41,072 nt of DNA from the NCBI GenBank assembly GCA_013140705.1, contig JABFSH010000051.1, positions 1 through 41,072 of the forward strand, in the 5' to 3' direction. Position numbers and translations under genes: made by a program. Positions 18,128-27,967 of this stretch are shown here, one piece after another; position 1 is the first letter of the stretch; each line of letters begins with the position of its first letter. Under the pieces are notes generated by a model that searched no databases, was not told the origin of the DNA, and was given only the letters and a program-made list of their open reading frames with translations. The DNA comes from Methylococcaceae bacterium (GTDB taxonomy: Bacteria; Pseudomonadota; Gammaproteobacteria; Methylococcales; Methylomonadaceae).

Positions 18128-18157
18128 AAAAAGCCGATACAATTATCGGCTTTTTTT
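18128..18157 (+). terminator. Intrinsic terminator of the RuMP cluster
   Basis: AAAAAGCCGATA / TATCGGCTTTTT hairpin with a 4-nt loop and a run of seven T. Because of the A run on the left arm it could also stop the convergent minus-strand transcript of the lipoprotein gene. Confidence 0.9.
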
Positions 18158-18186
18158 GTTTAGGGGATGTGACTTTTGCATTCTGG

Positions 18187-18573
18187 TTAGTCGGATTTTT
18201 CAGGGATCATTGCTTCGATAGTAATTTTACTGTGCCGGACACATTTTGCATAAGCTTCGTCAGTGTTTGATGAATTACGAACCTGCTGTGATGCCCGTGA
18301 GACATTCAGATAGTTGTCAGAATCTGTATGGGTGGGTGGATGTCCGGCATGCTCCATACACAGGCTAAAAACAGTCGCATCATTGCCGCTAGGGACTTCG
18401 ACAACCGTCATGGTTCCAGCCGTAGGCACTTTTACATATATTTTACGTTCGGAAGATCGAATACAGTCCGATGCATCCGAGAAATAGCCAGTATCAGGTG
18501 TGTTCTGCTTGGCAAGATAGTCTGAGCAACTTTGCAGTAGGATTGACAGTAAAATAACAGCGAACCTGGACAT
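18187..18573 (-). CDS. Small putative lipoprotein, unknown function
   Basis: 128 residues from the ATG at 18573, chosen over a longer frame because GGGAG lies 8 nt upstream and because it gives a proper export signal. The N-terminus RFAVILLSILLQSC ends at Cys16, a lipobox-like site (Q at -2 is unusual). The mature part contains three further cysteines, which may form disulfides, and no domain I recognise. Probably anchored in the envelope facing the periplasm. It faces the RuMP cluster terminator and is 155 bp downstream of the start-distal oxidoreductase gene. Confidence 0.65.
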   Translation of the reverse strand: MSRFAVILLSILLQSCSDYLAKQNTPDTGYFSDASDCIRSSERKIYVKVPTAGTMTVVEVPSGNDATVFSLCMEHAGHPPTHTDSDNYLNVSRASQQVRNSSNTDEAYAKCVRHSKITIEAMIPEKSD

Positions 18574-18729
18574 TGAGATCTCCCTTAGCGCCGTAGTGGG
18601 CGAGTCATGCGTAGAATTTGCCAATGGCTGTGAATATATTGCTTTTTTATCGCCTCTCTAACAGGTGTGGAACTCAAAATGCCGAGTTTTGATGAGTTGA
18701 GATTGACTCGTTCTACAAAAAACCAATCG

Positions 18730-20247
18730 CTATCTTCTTCGCCAGTTATGGAAACGAGTTAGCCACGTCAATAATGCAGTTGGCTGATGATTTCGTTTCC
18801 AGGTGCCGGCAACATATTTGTTGGCTTCTGCCAAAGTCGGATAAATATGAATGGTGCCTAATATTTTGTTAAGGCCTATATTGTGTTTCATCGCCAAGAC
18901 AAATTCTGCGATTAAATCCCCCGCATGTTCTCCGACAAAGGTGACCCCTAGTATTTTATCGTTGCCTGGTTTGGTAAGTACTTTAACAAAGCCGTAAGCG
19001 TCGCTATCGGCAATGGCTCGATCTAAATCGGCAATATCATAGCAACTCACCTCATAAGCGATTTTATGTTCTTGGGCCTCCTGTTCATTCAAGCCTACTC
19101 TTGCAACTTCAGGGTCCGTAAAAGTTGCCCAGGGAATCACAGAATAATCTGTGCGAAATTTCTTAAAGTCACCGAATAATGCATTGACTGCGGCATACCA
19201 GGCTTGATGCGCAGCTGTATGGGTAAATTGAAAAGGTCCCGAAACATCACCACAGGCAAAAATATTGTCGTAATTGGTGGCTTGAAAGGCATTAACTTGT
19301 ACTGTTTTGCGTGTTGATAGCTGTACGCCAAGCTCTTCGAGTCCATAACCGCTGGTATTGGCAATTCGACCAATGGCCAGCAATACTTGATCGAAAGCAA
19401 TACGCACAGTTTGATCACGATATTCGGCAATCAGGAATTTTTCTTCACCTTCAATGATAAACTGTTTTGCGGTATGTTTGAGGCGGACATCAATCCCTTC
19501 CTGTCGAAATTTTTCCGCGATCCTATTAGAAACCTCTATATCTTCCCGAATTAATAAACGTGCGGCCATTTCTATTTGAGTTACCTGGACGCCTAATCGA
19601 GCAAAGCATTGGGCCAGTTCACAACCAATGGGGCCGCCACCTAAAACAACCAAGCGTTTGGGTTTTTCACGCAGATTCCAAATGTTATCGGAAGTTAAGT
19701 AATGGATGATATCAAGACCCGGGATCGGCGGTACAAAAGGACGGGCACCGGTGGCAATAACAATGGCGCGCGTGGTGATTTTGCGAGTGCCATCCGGAGT
19801 TGATATTTCCACATCCCAAGGCGTAATAATCCTGGCGCTGCCTATAATAACGTCGACCCCAAGCTGCTTGTAACGTTCAATCGAATCATGCGGTGCAACA
19901 GTTTTAATGATGCTTTGAACACGTTCCATAACGTCGACAAAGTCAAACTCCGGTTGCATGTGTTTGATGCCAAATTCAACTGAACGTAGGGATTGTGCCA
20001 ATAACCGGGTCGTGCGAATTAATGCTTTTGAAGGCACGCATCCTGTATTCAGGCAATCACCGCCCATTTTGTGCTTTTCAATTAATGTGACTTTTGCCTT
20101 AACGGCTGCTGCTATGTAGGAAGTCACCAAGCCGGCTGAGCCCGCTCCGATAACTACAAGATTATTATCAAAACTTTTAGGCTTTGTCCATTTAAGGTGA
20201 GCTTTCCCCCTTGATTCGAGATTCTTAGTCACGGGGAAGATACTCAA
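18730..20247 (-). CDS. FAD-dependent pyridine nucleotide-disulfide oxidoreductase
   Basis: Flavoprotein of the dihydrolipoamide dehydrogenase / mercuric reductase group, up to 505 residues. FAD-binding VVIGAGSAGL (31-40), redox-active pair GGDCLNTGCVPSK (Cys65, Cys70), NAD(P)-binding VVLGGGPIGCELA, second FAD motif IFACGDVSG, and the C-terminal catalytic HIYPTLAE are all present. It lacks the C-terminal vicinal cysteines and N-terminal heavy-metal domain of true MerA, so mercuric reductase is not a safe name. The long frame starts with TTG inside the upstream gene; GTG at 20232, overlapping the upstream stop by 8 bp, is an alternative, and neither has a good ribosome site. Translation is probably coupled to the TVP38-like gene. 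Confidence 0.88.
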   Translation of the reverse strand: MSIFPVTKNLESRGKAHLKWTKPKSFDNNLVVIGAGSAGLVTSYIAAAVKAKVTLIEKHKMGGDCLNTGCVPSKALIRTTRLLAQSLRSVEFGIKHMQPEFDFVDVMERVQSIIKTVAPHDSIERYKQLGVDVIIGSARIITPWDVEISTPDGTRKITTRAIVIATGARPFVPPIPGLDIIHYLTSDNIWNLREKPKRLVVLGGGPIGCELAQCFARLGVQVTQIEMAARLLIREDIEVSNRIAEKFRQEGIDVRLKHTAKQFIIEGEEKFLIAEYRDQTVRIAFDQVLLAIGRIANTSGYGLEELGVQLSTRKTVQVNAFQATNYDNIFACGDVSGPFQFTHTAAHQAWYAAVNALFGDFKKFRTDYSVIPWATFTDPEVARVGLNEQEAQEHKIAYEVSCYDIADLDRAIADSDAYGFVKVLTKPGNDKILGVTFVGEHAGDLIAEFVLAMKHNIGLNKILGTIHIYPTLAEANKYVAGTWKRNHQPTALLTWLTRFHNWRRR

Positions 20248-20899
20248 CGAACTTTTTAGCGATGAGTGGGAATATGCCTAGTAAAGCGAATGAGCCGACT
20301 AATGCGGGCGATAAAATTCCGGACAGGGATTCAATTTTGGCCAATTGTGTTCCTGCATTGACATAGACCAGGGTTCCAGCCAACATGCCAACTTGACTAA
20401 CCCAGAAAAAGGTCAATGTTTTTAGCATAGTCAAGCCCATGACAAGATTAATAACAAAGAAAGGAAAGAGGGGGATCAGGCGTAGTGTGAACAAATAATA
20501 AGCGCCGTCACGCGCAATGCCGGCATCAATCGTTTCCAGGCGATCCTTGAATTTATTATGAACAGCATCGCGGAATAAATGGCGTGCCGCCAGAAATGCC
20601 AGTGTGGCACCTGTAGTGGAGGCAAATGAAACAATCAACGTGCCCCATAGCAGTCCAAAAATTGCGCCGCCAGCCAGAGTCAGAATGGTGGCCCCGGGTA
20701 AAGATAAACCCGTTATAGCGATGTAAATGAAAGCATATAGGATGGTAGAAAAAAATGGATGTTTGTGGCAATAAGCAGAAATCGTCTGTTGTTGTGACTT
20801 CAGTGCTTCAAGAGTAAAAAAATGTTGTAAATCAAAAATAAAAAAGCAGCCGATTGCGACAGCGATGATTAGTAATAGTTGAATGCGTGAATTTGACAT
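20225..20899 (-). CDS. TVP38/TMEM64 (DedA-superfamily) membrane protein
   Basis: 224 residues from ATG 20899, preceded by a very strong GGGAGGAGGAG; the longer frame begins with a TTG. Several membrane helices, a glycine/proline-rich segment LSLPGATILTLAGGAIFG and the RLIPLFPFFVINLVMG motif are diagnostic of the SNARE-associated/VTT domain. DedA-superfamily proteins act as lipid scramblases or flippases, or affect membrane energetics. The family is often found next to, or fused with, a pyridine nucleotide-disulfide oxidoreductase, as here, where the two reading frames overlap. The joint role of that pair is unknown. Confidence 0.88.
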   Translation of the reverse strand: MSNSRIQLLLIIAVAIGCFFIFDLQHFFTLEALKSQQQTISAYCHKHPFFSTILYAFIYIAITGLSLPGATILTLAGGAIFGLLWGTLIVSFASTTGATLAFLAARHLFRDAVHNKFKDRLETIDAGIARDGAYYLFTLRLIPLFPFFVINLVMGLTMLKTLTFFWVSQVGMLAGTLVYVNAGTQLAKIESLSGILSPALVGSFALLGIFPLIAKKFVEYLPRD

Positions 20900-20947
20900 G
20901 AGCAAAACTCCTCCTCCCTAGTCGTGGTGAATGCTGCAAAATGGACT

Positions 20948-21454
20948 TCAGTCTGGCGGTTCTGTTAGCCAAGCGGGATTTATCCGGTGTTGCTTTAGAT
21001 TCGACTTGTCAAACTTGTCCCATAACTCGGCATACGTTATTAGGCTGACGGGATGCTGAAGAGTTCCGGCAATTTCCGCCAAAGGTTCCAAAACAAATGC
21101 ATAACGCTCGATCTCATCCCTGGGAATCTGAAGTCGGCCATCGCTTATGATAAGGTTTCCGAACAAAATAAGGTCTAAATCAAGTGTGCGTGCGGAAAAT
21201 TTTTTACAATCGCGAGTGCGTCCCTGATCTTGTTCAATTTGCCTTAGACTTTTAGCTACTGTTTTAACGTCTAAATCTGAATCAAAACCAACCACTGCGT
21301 TGTAAAACGTATCGCCTGAAAAGCCAACCGGTTCTGACTCATATATCCCGGATAAAATCAGATTACCGAATAAATGTCTAAGCGCAATCAGACTGGCAGG
21401 GATATTTTTATCCTTGCTGATATTACTGCCGATACTAATATAGCCTCTGATCAC
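20948..21454 (-). CDS. folK: 6-hydroxymethyl-7,8-dihydropterin pyrophosphokinase
   Basis: Transfers pyrophosphate from ATP to 6-hydroxymethyl-dihydropterin in folate synthesis. 168 residues, normal length. Opens with YISIGSNI, and contains the pterin/ATP-binding DLDLILFGN with the conserved aspartates and RDEIERYAFVLEPLAEI. It starts with GTG overlapping the folB stop codon by 4 bp, so the two are cotranslated. Folate supply is relevant to the methylene-tetrahydrofolate chemistry of metF elsewhere in the window. Confidence 0.94.
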   Translation of the reverse strand: MIRGYISIGSNISKDKNIPASLIALRHLFGNLILSGIYESEPVGFSGDTFYNAVVGFDSDLDVKTVAKSLRQIEQDQGRTRDCKKFSARTLDLDLILFGNLIISDGRLQIPRDEIERYAFVLEPLAEIAGTLQHPVSLITYAELWDKFDKSNLKQHRINPAWLTEPPD

Positions 21455-21810
21455 AGTGATTTTATCCCTCGTTCAATGATAATGCCGACATCACTGGCGC
21501 CGCTGATTGCACCCTTTTTATTAAGGGTTACCTTAACCCAGGGAACATTGAATTCGGTCTGAATAATGGAAACAATTTCAGAGGTCAATTTTTCCACCAG
21601 ATAGAACTGGCTTTCTTCAACAAAAGCAATAATACGCTTTGAAACTTTTTTGTAATCCAGGGCGTATTGAATGTCGTCAGTTTCTGCGGCCTTGCTTATA
21701 TCAAAAGCCATTTCAATATCGAGGACGACAGTTTGTTTGGTTTCCCTTTCCCATGCGTAAATGCCTATGATGGTTTTTATTTCCAGTCCGCCTAAAAATA
21801 TGATGTCCAT
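21451..21810 (-). CDS. folB: Dihydroneopterin aldolase
   Basis: Cleaves dihydroneopterin to 6-hydroxymethyl-dihydropterin and glycolaldehyde, the step before FolK. 119 residues, typical of FolB. Recognised by the opening IIFLGGLEIKTIIGIYAWER, in which the tail of the segment matches the family's V/I-G-x-x-x-W-E-R signature, by the YALDYKKVSKRI region and by KPGA-like C-terminal strand VTLNKKGAISGASDVGIIIER. First gene of the folB-folK pair, divergent from plsY across 91 bp. Confidence 0.93.
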   Translation of the reverse strand: MDIIFLGGLEIKTIIGIYAWERETKQTVVLDIEMAFDISKAAETDDIQYALDYKKVSKRIIAFVEESQFYLVEKLTSEIVSIIQTEFNVPWVKVTLNKKGAISGASDVGIIIERGIKSL

Positions 21811-21901
21811 TAGAATTTCCGGTTATTATGTGCGTTTTTAAAATTCTAAGTATCAGGTAATTGTGCCTGACTGACAAGCATTGATTGATTAAGGAAGCAC
21901 A

Positions 21902-22474
21902 ATGATTGAATGGCTATTAATTCCGCTCGCTTATCTTATAGGGTCGATTTCCAGTGCAATTATCATTTGCCAGATAATGGGATTGCCTGATCCGCGGGAG
22001 CAGGGATCGGGAAATCCGGGGGCAACCAATGTCATGCGCATTGGCGGAAAAAAAGCTGCCGCTATTACTTTGCTCGGTGATTTGCTGAAGGGATTGCTTC
22101 CGGTTTACGCGGCTAAGTTGCTGAATGCGCCCGTTGAATTGTTGGCGCTGACGGGGCTTTCGGCATTTTTTGGTCATTTGTATCCGATGTTTTTCGGATT
22201 TAAGGGCGGTAAAGGCGTTGCGACATCGATTGGTGTGTTACTGGGGTTTTCTTATCTACTTGGTATTGCTTTTGTTGCAACCTGGCTGTTCATGTACAAG
22301 GTGGGAAAGATTTCGTCGTTGTCCGCGCTAATTGCTTCCGTATTGTCGCCAGTTTACGCCTGGTTTATTGTTGGGAATGTCATAGTCACCGGCGTTGCCG
22401 TAATCATGATGCTATTTTTGCTGTGGCGGCATAAAAGCAATATTCGACGTCTTTTGACAGGGCAAGAGGCTTGA
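21902..22474 (+). CDS. plsY: Acyl-phosphate:glycerol-3-phosphate acyltransferase
   Basis: Inner-membrane acyltransferase that makes lysophosphatidic acid from acyl-phosphate and glycerol 3-phosphate. 190 residues with about five membrane helices. Family motifs: GSGNPGATNVMR (35-46) and FKGGKGVATS (100-109), the glycerol-3-phosphate and acyl-phosphate loops. Convergent with tsaD, 28 bp apart, as often seen in gammaproteobacteria where plsY, folB and tsaD cluster. Confidence 0.95.
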   Translation: MIEWLLIPLAYLIGSISSAIIICQIMGLPDPREQGSGNPGATNVMRIGGKKAAAITLLGDLLKGLLPVYAAKLLNAPVELLALTGLSAFFGHLYPMFFGFKGGKGVATSIGVLLGFSYLLGIAFVATWLFMYKVGKISSLSALIASVLSPVYAWFIVGNVIVTGVAVIMMLFLLWRHKSNIRRLLTGQEA

Positions 22475-22502
22475 TTGTTTACTATTCTCATGATCAAGCT
22501 GG

Positions 22503-23522
22503 TCATGTCTTGACTGTTGCCGACAGTTCACTGATTGGCCATCGAGGTCGAACGGCCAACTCAAGTCCCTGTTGCTGCCCGGCCATAAGTCGCTGGCAAC
22601 CCGCAAACGCTATCATTGCTCCGTTATCCGTACAAAATTGCAATCTGGGGAAAAAGATTTGGCTATGTTCTCGTTCAGTCATTTCCGTCAGTGACTTTCT
22701 AATATGTTTGTTGGCACTGACGCCGCCGGCAACAACCAGTCTTTTCATGCCCGTCAATTGTAATGCACGTTTACATTTGATGCTTAATGTTTCTGCAACG
22801 GCTTGTTGAAAGGCTGCGGCGATATCTGCTTTGTCTTGATTGGATTTTTTTGAGGCGTTTATTGTGTTAAGTGTAAACGTTTTTAGTCCGCTAAAACTGA
22901 AATCCAGGCCGGGTCTGTCTGTCATGGGTCGGGGAAATTTGATTTGTGGTGAACCTTGTTCTGCTAACGCAGACAATTCAGGTCCCCCTGGATAGCTTAA
23001 GTCCAGCATTTTTGCAGTCTTGTCAAATGCTTCGCCGGCGGCGTCATCCAGTGATTCGCCGAGTAGTTCATAACGACCGATGCCTTCGACTTGCGCAAGC
23101 AGCGTATGTCCACCCGAAATTAATAAAGCCACAAATGGAAATTCGGGCGGATTTACTTCCAGCATCGGAGCTAGCATATGGCCTTCCATGTGATGAACGG
23201 CAATAGCGGGAATAGACCATGACCAAGCCAGGCTTCGGGCAGTTGCTGCGCCAACGAGAAGAGCGCCAATCAGTCCGGGGCCGGCGGTGTAAGCTATTCC
23301 ATCAATGTCACAAGGGGACAGATGGCCTTCATGTAAAGATTGCTTGATGAGCGGAACTAATTGACGAATGTGGTCACGTGATGCCAGCTCAGGAACAACA
23401 CCGCCATAATCTTTATGCATGGCAACTTGACTATGCAAAACGTGTTGGATCAGCCCTTTCTCACTATGATAAATGGCCACGCCGGTTTCATCGCATGAAG
23501 TTTCTATGCCTAAAACGTACAT
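22503..23522 (-). CDS. tsaD: tRNA threonylcarbamoyladenosine transferase TsaD
   Basis: Catalytic subunit that transfers the threonylcarbamoyl group to A37 of ANN-decoding tRNAs, working with TsaB and TsaE. 339 residues, typical. Metal-binding histidines in HHMEGH (His111, His115); ASKH-fold phosphate motifs in [12 protein letters not shown] and LISGGHT; C-terminal [12 protein letters not shown] and [10 protein letters not shown] are conserved. Divergent from rpsU, the standard gammaproteobacterial arrangement next to the macromolecular synthesis operon. Confidence 0.97.
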   Translation of the reverse strand: MYVLGIETSCDETGVAIYHSEKGLIQHVLHSQVAMHKDYGGVVPELASRDHIRQLVPLIKQSLHEGHLSPCDIDGIAYTAGPGLIGALLVGAATARSLAWSWSIPAIAVHHMEGHMLAPMLEVNPPEFPFVALLISGGHTLLAQVEGIGRYELLGESLDDAAGEAFDKTAKMLDLSYPGGPELSALAEQGSPQIKFPRPMTDRPGLDFSFSGLKTFTLNTINASKKSNQDKADIAAAFQQAVAETLSIKCKRALQLTGMKRLVVAGGVSANKHIRKSLTEMTEREHSQIFFPRLQFCTDNGAMIAFAGCQRLMAGQQQGLELAVRPRWPISELSATVKT

Positions 23523-23550
23523 TCAGTTTTTAAAAATTAAAGATAAAAGG

Positions 23551-23556
23551 TATAAT
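23551..23556 (+). promoter_or_regulatory. -10 element of the rpsU operon
   Basis: Perfect TATAAT within the 103-bp divergent tsaD-rpsU region, 70 bp upstream of rpsU. No strong -35 stands at 17 bp, so activation or an extended contact may be needed. Confidence 0.4.
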
Positions 23557-23625
23557 TTAAAGTTCTGTTTATTTATGGGTTAAAAGCCTGCAATTTTTAG
23601 ATATTATCATATTTGGATTTAAATA

Positions 23626-23859
23626 ATGCCGTCAGTCAAAATTAAAGAAAACGAACCATTTGATATTGCTATACGTAGATTTAAACGCGCTTGTGAAAAA
23701 GCGGGTGTGCTGGCTGAAGTTCGTCGTCGTGAATTCTATGAAAAGCCAACCGCAGAACGAAAACGCAAAGGTGCTGCAGCGGTTAAACGCCACTTGAAGA
23801 AATTGGCCAGAGAGCGCTACGCCTTAAAAAACTTACGTCGTGGTCGTCCTGCTCTTTAA
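23626..23859 (+). CDS. rpsU: 30S ribosomal protein S21
   Basis: Small, very basic ribosomal protein needed for initiation on natural mRNAs. 77 residues against 71 in E. coli; the extra length is at the C-terminus ([11 protein letters not shown]). The family core [19 protein letters not shown] and [15 protein letters not shown] is unmistakable. First gene of the rpsU-yqeY-dnaG-rpoD series, 15 bp before yqeY. Confidence 0.97.
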   Translation: MPSVKIKENEPFDIAIRRFKRACEKAGVLAEVRRREFYEKPTAERKRKGAAAVKRHLKKLARERYALKNLRRGRPAL

Positions 23860-23874
23860 TACTGGGTTAACTCA

Positions 23875-24324
23875 ATGGATTTAATACTGGATCGTATCAA
23901 GGAAGATATGAAAGCCTCCATGAAAGGTGGCAACAAAGCAAGACTTGGGGTTATCCGTCTGATTTTGGCGGCCATCAAGCAGGTTGAGGTGGATGAGCGG
24001 ATAACGCTGGATAATGATCGAGTTATAATAGTGCTGGATAAAATGCTCAAGCAGCGTCGCGAATCTATCCGTCAGTTCTCCGATGCGGGGCGAAATGATC
24101 TTGTCGATATCGAAGAGGCTGAAGTTCTGGTCATTCAGGATTTTCTACCGCAAGCGTTGACCGATGAAGAAATCGTAACCATGATCAAAGATGCCATTGC
24201 TGAGTCTGGTGCGGAATCGGTCAAGGATATGGGCAAGGTGATGGGCTTGTTGAAAGGGAAAATGCAAGGTCGCGCCGACATGTCTATGGTTGGTGCAAAA
24301 ATAAAGGCTGCGTTAGCGGGCTGA
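23875..24324 (+). CDS. GatB/YqeY domain protein
   Basis: 149 residues, the YqeY family, which shares the C-terminal tRNA-binding-like domain of GatB (the amidotransferase subunit for Glu-tRNAGln). Typical features are the opening ILDRIKEDMKASMKGGNKAR, RRESIRQFSDAGRNDLVDIE and FLPQALTDEEI. Function is not settled in the family. It sits between rpsU and dnaG in many proteobacteria, as here, with 15-17 bp gaps. Confidence 0.9.
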   Translation: MDLILDRIKEDMKASMKGGNKARLGVIRLILAAIKQVEVDERITLDNDRVIIVLDKMLKQRRESIRQFSDAGRNDLVDIEEAEVLVIQDFLPQALTDEEIVTMIKDAIAESGAESVKDMGKVMGLLKGKMQGRADMSMVGAKIKAALAG

Positions 24325-24341
24325 AATTGGCCGGGTAAAAA

Positions 24342-26063
24342 ATGTCCGGTAGAATTCCACGTGAATTTATTGATGATTTATTGGTGCGGGTTGACATAGT
24401 TGATTTAATCGACTCGCACTTACCTCTAAAAAAAGCGGGGTCAAATTTTGTAGCCCGCTGTCCTTTTCACAGCGAAAAAACTCCCAGTTTTTCTGTCAAC
24501 CGAGCCAAACAATTTTTTCATTGTTTTGGTTGCGGAGCGAGCGGTAACGCCATCGGTTTTTTGATGGATTTTAGTCATCTCGATTTTGTTGAGGCTGTAG
24601 AAGATCTGGCTGCTTTTGCCGGAATTTCTGTTCCAAAAGAAACTTATGAGTATCGTACTGAATCCAACCGGGAAAACCTGGGTGGCTTGTATCTCGTTTC
24701 GGAGCAGGTGGCTACGTTCTACAATGAACAACTCAAATCGCATCCCGGTAGAGCAACTGCGAACGCATATCTTAATATGCGAGGTGTTAGTGATGAGGTT
24801 GTTCGTGATTTCTTATTGGGGTATGCGCCTGATGAGTGGAGTCTTTTATCGAATCGTTTTGATCAGAAATCCTTGGTTGATGTGGGCTTATTAGGTAAAA
24901 ATGATGCTGGGCGTGTCTACGATCGTTTTCGTGGGCGCATCATGTTTCCAATCAGGGATAAGAGGGCAAGGGTCATAGGTTTTGGTGGCCGAGTTCTTGA
25001 TGACTCGCTGCCCAAATACCTTAATTCGCCAGAAACAGTGCTCTTTCATAAAGGCAAGGAAGTTTATGGCCTGTATGAGTTGTTGCAAAAAAATCCTAAG
25101 CCCAAAAGAGTTCTGGTGGTTGAAGGCTATATGGATGTCATTGCTTTGGCGCAATTTGGTATTCATTACGCAGTTGCAACGCTCGGCACGGCTGTTACAC
25201 AGACTCATCTCGATTTACTGTTTCGCTATTCGGCAGAGTTGATATTTTGTTTTGACGGTGATTCTGCAGGTCAGGCGGCGGCATGGCGAGCGCTATCATC
25301 GGTTTTTCCTTCGTTGAAAGATGGTCGGCAGATCCGAATTATGTTGTTACCTCAAAATCATGATCCCGATTCGCTAATTCGAGAGCAGGGGCTCGATATT
25401 TTTATTGAGCGCATGCAAACTGCACAGGCGTTGTCAGATTATTTTTTCGAGCATTTTTCTCGTGACTTGAAGCTCTCTGAAATTGAAGGTCGAGCGAATT
25501 TAAAAAAAGAAGCCGAGGTTTACTTAAAGCAGTTACCAATCGGCGCCTTCAGGGAAATGATGTTTGAAGAGTTGTCGCGGTTATCAAGGCGTCACATCGT
25601 CGACAACGAAGCAGTAGATGTCTATAAAAAATCTCCCAAGATGCGTCGACAGAGAAATGATCGGCTTTCGTTGCCAAGTTCTGTGATGGCATTGTTGGTT
25701 CAAAATCCAAGATTGATCGAAGTCGTCGAGAGGAAAAAAATTGACTGGAATTACTTGGAATTTGAGGGGATTGAAAAATTTACGGAAATACTGAATGTTG
25801 TTTTGAAGGATAGGCCGGCAAATCACGGTATATTGTTAGAGCTTTATCGAGGACATATTGACGAGCTTGTCATTAAGAAATTGGCGTCATGGGATTTACT
25901 GATCCCTGAAGAGGGTGTTGAAAAAGAGTTTTCTGACGCTTTGGATAAATTATTGGCGCAAGCGAGAACTACTGGTCTGGAAAAACTGTTAGCTAAGGAG
26001 AAAATAAATGGCTTGGATAGTGAAGAGAAGGAACTGCTACGGAAAATGCTGGCCAACAAATAG
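24342..26063 (+). CDS. dnaG: DNA primase
   Basis: Synthesises RNA primers at the replication fork. 573 residues (E. coli 581). CHC2-type zinc site Cys40, His43, Cys61, Cys64; TOPRIM catalytic motifs EGYMDV (261-266) and DGDSAG (305-310). The C-terminal helicase-binding region is present but diverged, as usual. 17 bp after yqeY. Confidence 0.97.
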   Translation: MSGRIPREFIDDLLVRVDIVDLIDSHLPLKKAGSNFVARCPFHSEKTPSFSVNRAKQFFHCFGCGASGNAIGFLMDFSHLDFVEAVEDLAAFAGISVPKETYEYRTESNRENLGGLYLVSEQVATFYNEQLKSHPGRATANAYLNMRGVSDEVVRDFLLGYAPDEWSLLSNRFDQKSLVDVGLLGKNDAGRVYDRFRGRIMFPIRDKRARVIGFGGRVLDDSLPKYLNSPETVLFHKGKEVYGLYELLQKNPKPKRVLVVEGYMDVIALAQFGIHYAVATLGTAVTQTHLDLLFRYSAELIFCFDGDSAGQAAAWRALSSVFPSLKDGRQIRIMLLPQNHDPDSLIREQGLDIFIERMQTAQALSDYFFEHFSRDLKLSEIEGRANLKKEAEVYLKQLPIGAFREMMFEELSRLSRRHIVDNEAVDVYKKSPKMRRQRNDRLSLPSSVMALLVQNPRLIEVVERKKIDWNYLEFEGIEKFTEILNVVLKDRPANHGILLELYRGHIDELVIKKLASWDLLIPEEGVEKEFSDALDKLLAQARTTGLEKLLAKEKINGLDSEEKELLRKMLANK

Positions 26064-26092
26064 TTTTGGTGCAAAGAAATAAAAAATTATAG

Positions 26093-26098
26093 TATAAT
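26093..26098 (+). promoter_or_regulatory. -10 element upstream of rpoD
   Basis: Perfect TATAAT in the 80-bp dnaG-rpoD gap, 45 bp before the rpoD start. The -35 region is weak (TGCAAA at 17 bp). It suggests a separate promoter for rpoD inside the operon, as known in E. coli. Confidence 0.4.
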
Positions 26099-26143
26099 CG
26101 CCTGTTAAATGTAGTCGTACTCAAGAGAGTATTTAGTGAGTAA

Positions 26144-27955
26144 ATGATGAATCAAGAACAACAGCAATCCCAGCTAAAACAATTGATAGCCAAAGGCAAG
26201 ATCCAGGGTTACCTGACGTATGCCGAGGTTAATGATCACATGCCAAGCGACATTGTTGATCCTGAACAAATTGAAGATATCATTGGCATGATCAATGATA
26301 TGGGGATTCAGGTTTATGAAGTGGCGCCAGATGAGGACTCACTGATCACTGATTCAGCAGCTTTGACAACGGATGATGAAGATGCAGAAGAAGTTGCGGC
26401 TTTGGCGTCGGTTGATAGTGAATTTGGCAGAACGACCGATCCCGTGCGTATGTACATGCGGGAAATGGGTTCTGTTGAGCTATTGACGAGAGCAGATGAA
26501 TTAAAAATTGCCAAACGTATTGAAGAAGGGCAGCAGCAACTGGTCAGGGCGCTTTCCCGGTCTTGTGTGGTGGTTGAAGACTTTTTGAACTCGTTTGACG
26601 AAATTTCAGGAGATGAAGGCGGTATTCGTCTCAGTGATTTAATTTCTGGTTTTGTTGATTTAAGTGAGCCGGAAGATTTAAGTGCAGCTTTAACGCTGTC
26701 GGATGGCGTCGAAGAACCAGCCGCTGAAGACGAATTCAAAGGGCTCAATTACGACGAAGTTAAAGAAAAAGTTGAAGCACTCAGAAAACAACTGAAAATA
26801 GCCGTTTCAGCCATCAAAAAGTATGATTATGCCAGTGAAAAAACGGAAAAGTCTTTCGATCAGTTGGCCGAGTTGTTCATGGAGTTTAAATGGACACCGC
26901 AATACCTGAAAAAATTATCGGCGATTATTCCAGATGGTGTTGCCATTGTTCGCGAACAAGAAAAGTCAATGCTCGAAATTTTCGTGAAGCATGCGAAAAT
27001 GTCGCGCAAGGATTTTATCAGTGTGTTCTCAGATAATGAGACGAATTCAGAGTGGCTGGATCGTTATCTGGATGTTGGCAATCAATACTCAGAAGTATTG
27101 AAAGAGCACGAAAAGGAACTCAGAAAAGCCCAAAAAATCATGGCCGATATTGAGACGCAGTACGGTCTCACCATCAGTGGCTTAAAAGACATTAATCGCC
27201 GTATGTCTATCGGCGAAGCAAAGGCCAGACGTGCAAAAAAAGAAATGATCGAAGCCAATTTAAGGCTGGTTATTTCAATTGCAAAGAAATACACAAATCG
27301 TGGTTTACAGTTTTTGGACTTAATCCAGGAAGGTAATATCGGTTTAATGAAAGCGGTTGATAAATTCGAGTATCGTCGCGGTTACAAGTTTTCTACCTAT
27401 GCAACATGGTGGATACGACAAGCGATTACCCGGTCAATTGCAGATCAGGCCAGAACGATACGTATTCCGGTTCATATGATCGAAACCATCAATAAACTCA
27501 ATCGTATTTCCAGGCAAATTTTGCAGGAACTGGGAAGAGAAGCAACGCCGGAAGAATTGGCAGAGCGCATGGAAATGCCTGAAGACAAGGTTCGGAAGGT
27601 ATTGAAAATTGCTAAAGAACCGATTTCAATGGAAACCCCGATAGGTGACGATGAAGATTCTCATTTGGGGGATTTCATAGAAGATGCTAAAGTGTTATCC
27701 CCAGTTGAAGCGGCTACCATAGCTGGGTTGCGTGAATCTACACAAAATGTGCTTGCGGGATTAACGGCAAGGGAAGCCAAAGTTTTGCGAATGCGTTTCG
27801 GTATTAATATGAATACCGATCATACGCTGGAAGAAGTTGGCAAACAGTTTGATGTAACGCGCGAGAGAATTCGTCAAATTGAGGCAAAAGCACTCAGAAA
27901 GTTAAGACACCCATCCCGATCAGAGCAATTAAGATGCTTTTTGGATGGGGAGTAG
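26144..27955 (+). CDS. rpoD: RNA polymerase sigma factor RpoD (sigma70)
   Basis: Primary sigma factor, 603 residues (E. coli 613). Region 1.1 at the N-terminus; region 1.2 around [18 protein letters not shown]; a non-conserved region; regions 2.1-2.4 in [19 protein letters not shown] through [17 protein letters not shown]; region 4.2 helix-turn-helix in [19 protein letters not shown]. The frame opens with two consecutive ATG codons and either could start. Last protein gene before the tRNA. Confidence 0.98.
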   Translation: MMNQEQQQSQLKQLIAKGKIQGYLTYAEVNDHMPSDIVDPEQIEDIIGMINDMGIQVYEVAPDEDSLITDSAALTTDDEDAEEVAALASVDSEFGRTTDPVRMYMREMGSVELLTRADELKIAKRIEEGQQQLVRALSRSCVVVEDFLNSFDEISGDEGGIRLSDLISGFVDLSEPEDLSAALTLSDGVEEPAAEDEFKGLNYDEVKEKVEALRKQLKIAVSAIKKYDYASEKTEKSFDQLAELFMEFKWTPQYLKKLSAIIPDGVAIVREQEKSMLEIFVKHAKMSRKDFISVFSDNETNSEWLDRYLDVGNQYSEVLKEHEKELRKAQKIMADIETQYGLTISGLKDINRRMSIGEAKARRAKKEMIEANLRLVISIAKKYTNRGLQFLDLIQEGNIGLMKAVDKFEYRRGYKFSTYATWWIRQAITRSIADQARTIRIPVHMIETINKLNRISRQILQELGREATPEELAERMEMPEDKVRKVLKIAKEPISMETPIGDDEDSHLGDFIEDAKVLSPVEAATIAGLRESTQNVLAGLTAREAKVLRMRFGINMNTDHTLEEVGKQFDVTRERIRQIEAKALRKLRHPSRSEQLRCFLDGE

Positions 27956-27967
27956 TCATGGAATATA

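Noticed and set aside
18730-20247. Mercuric reductase (merA) annotation
   Set aside because: No C-terminal vicinal cysteines, no N-terminal metal domain and no mer genes nearby.
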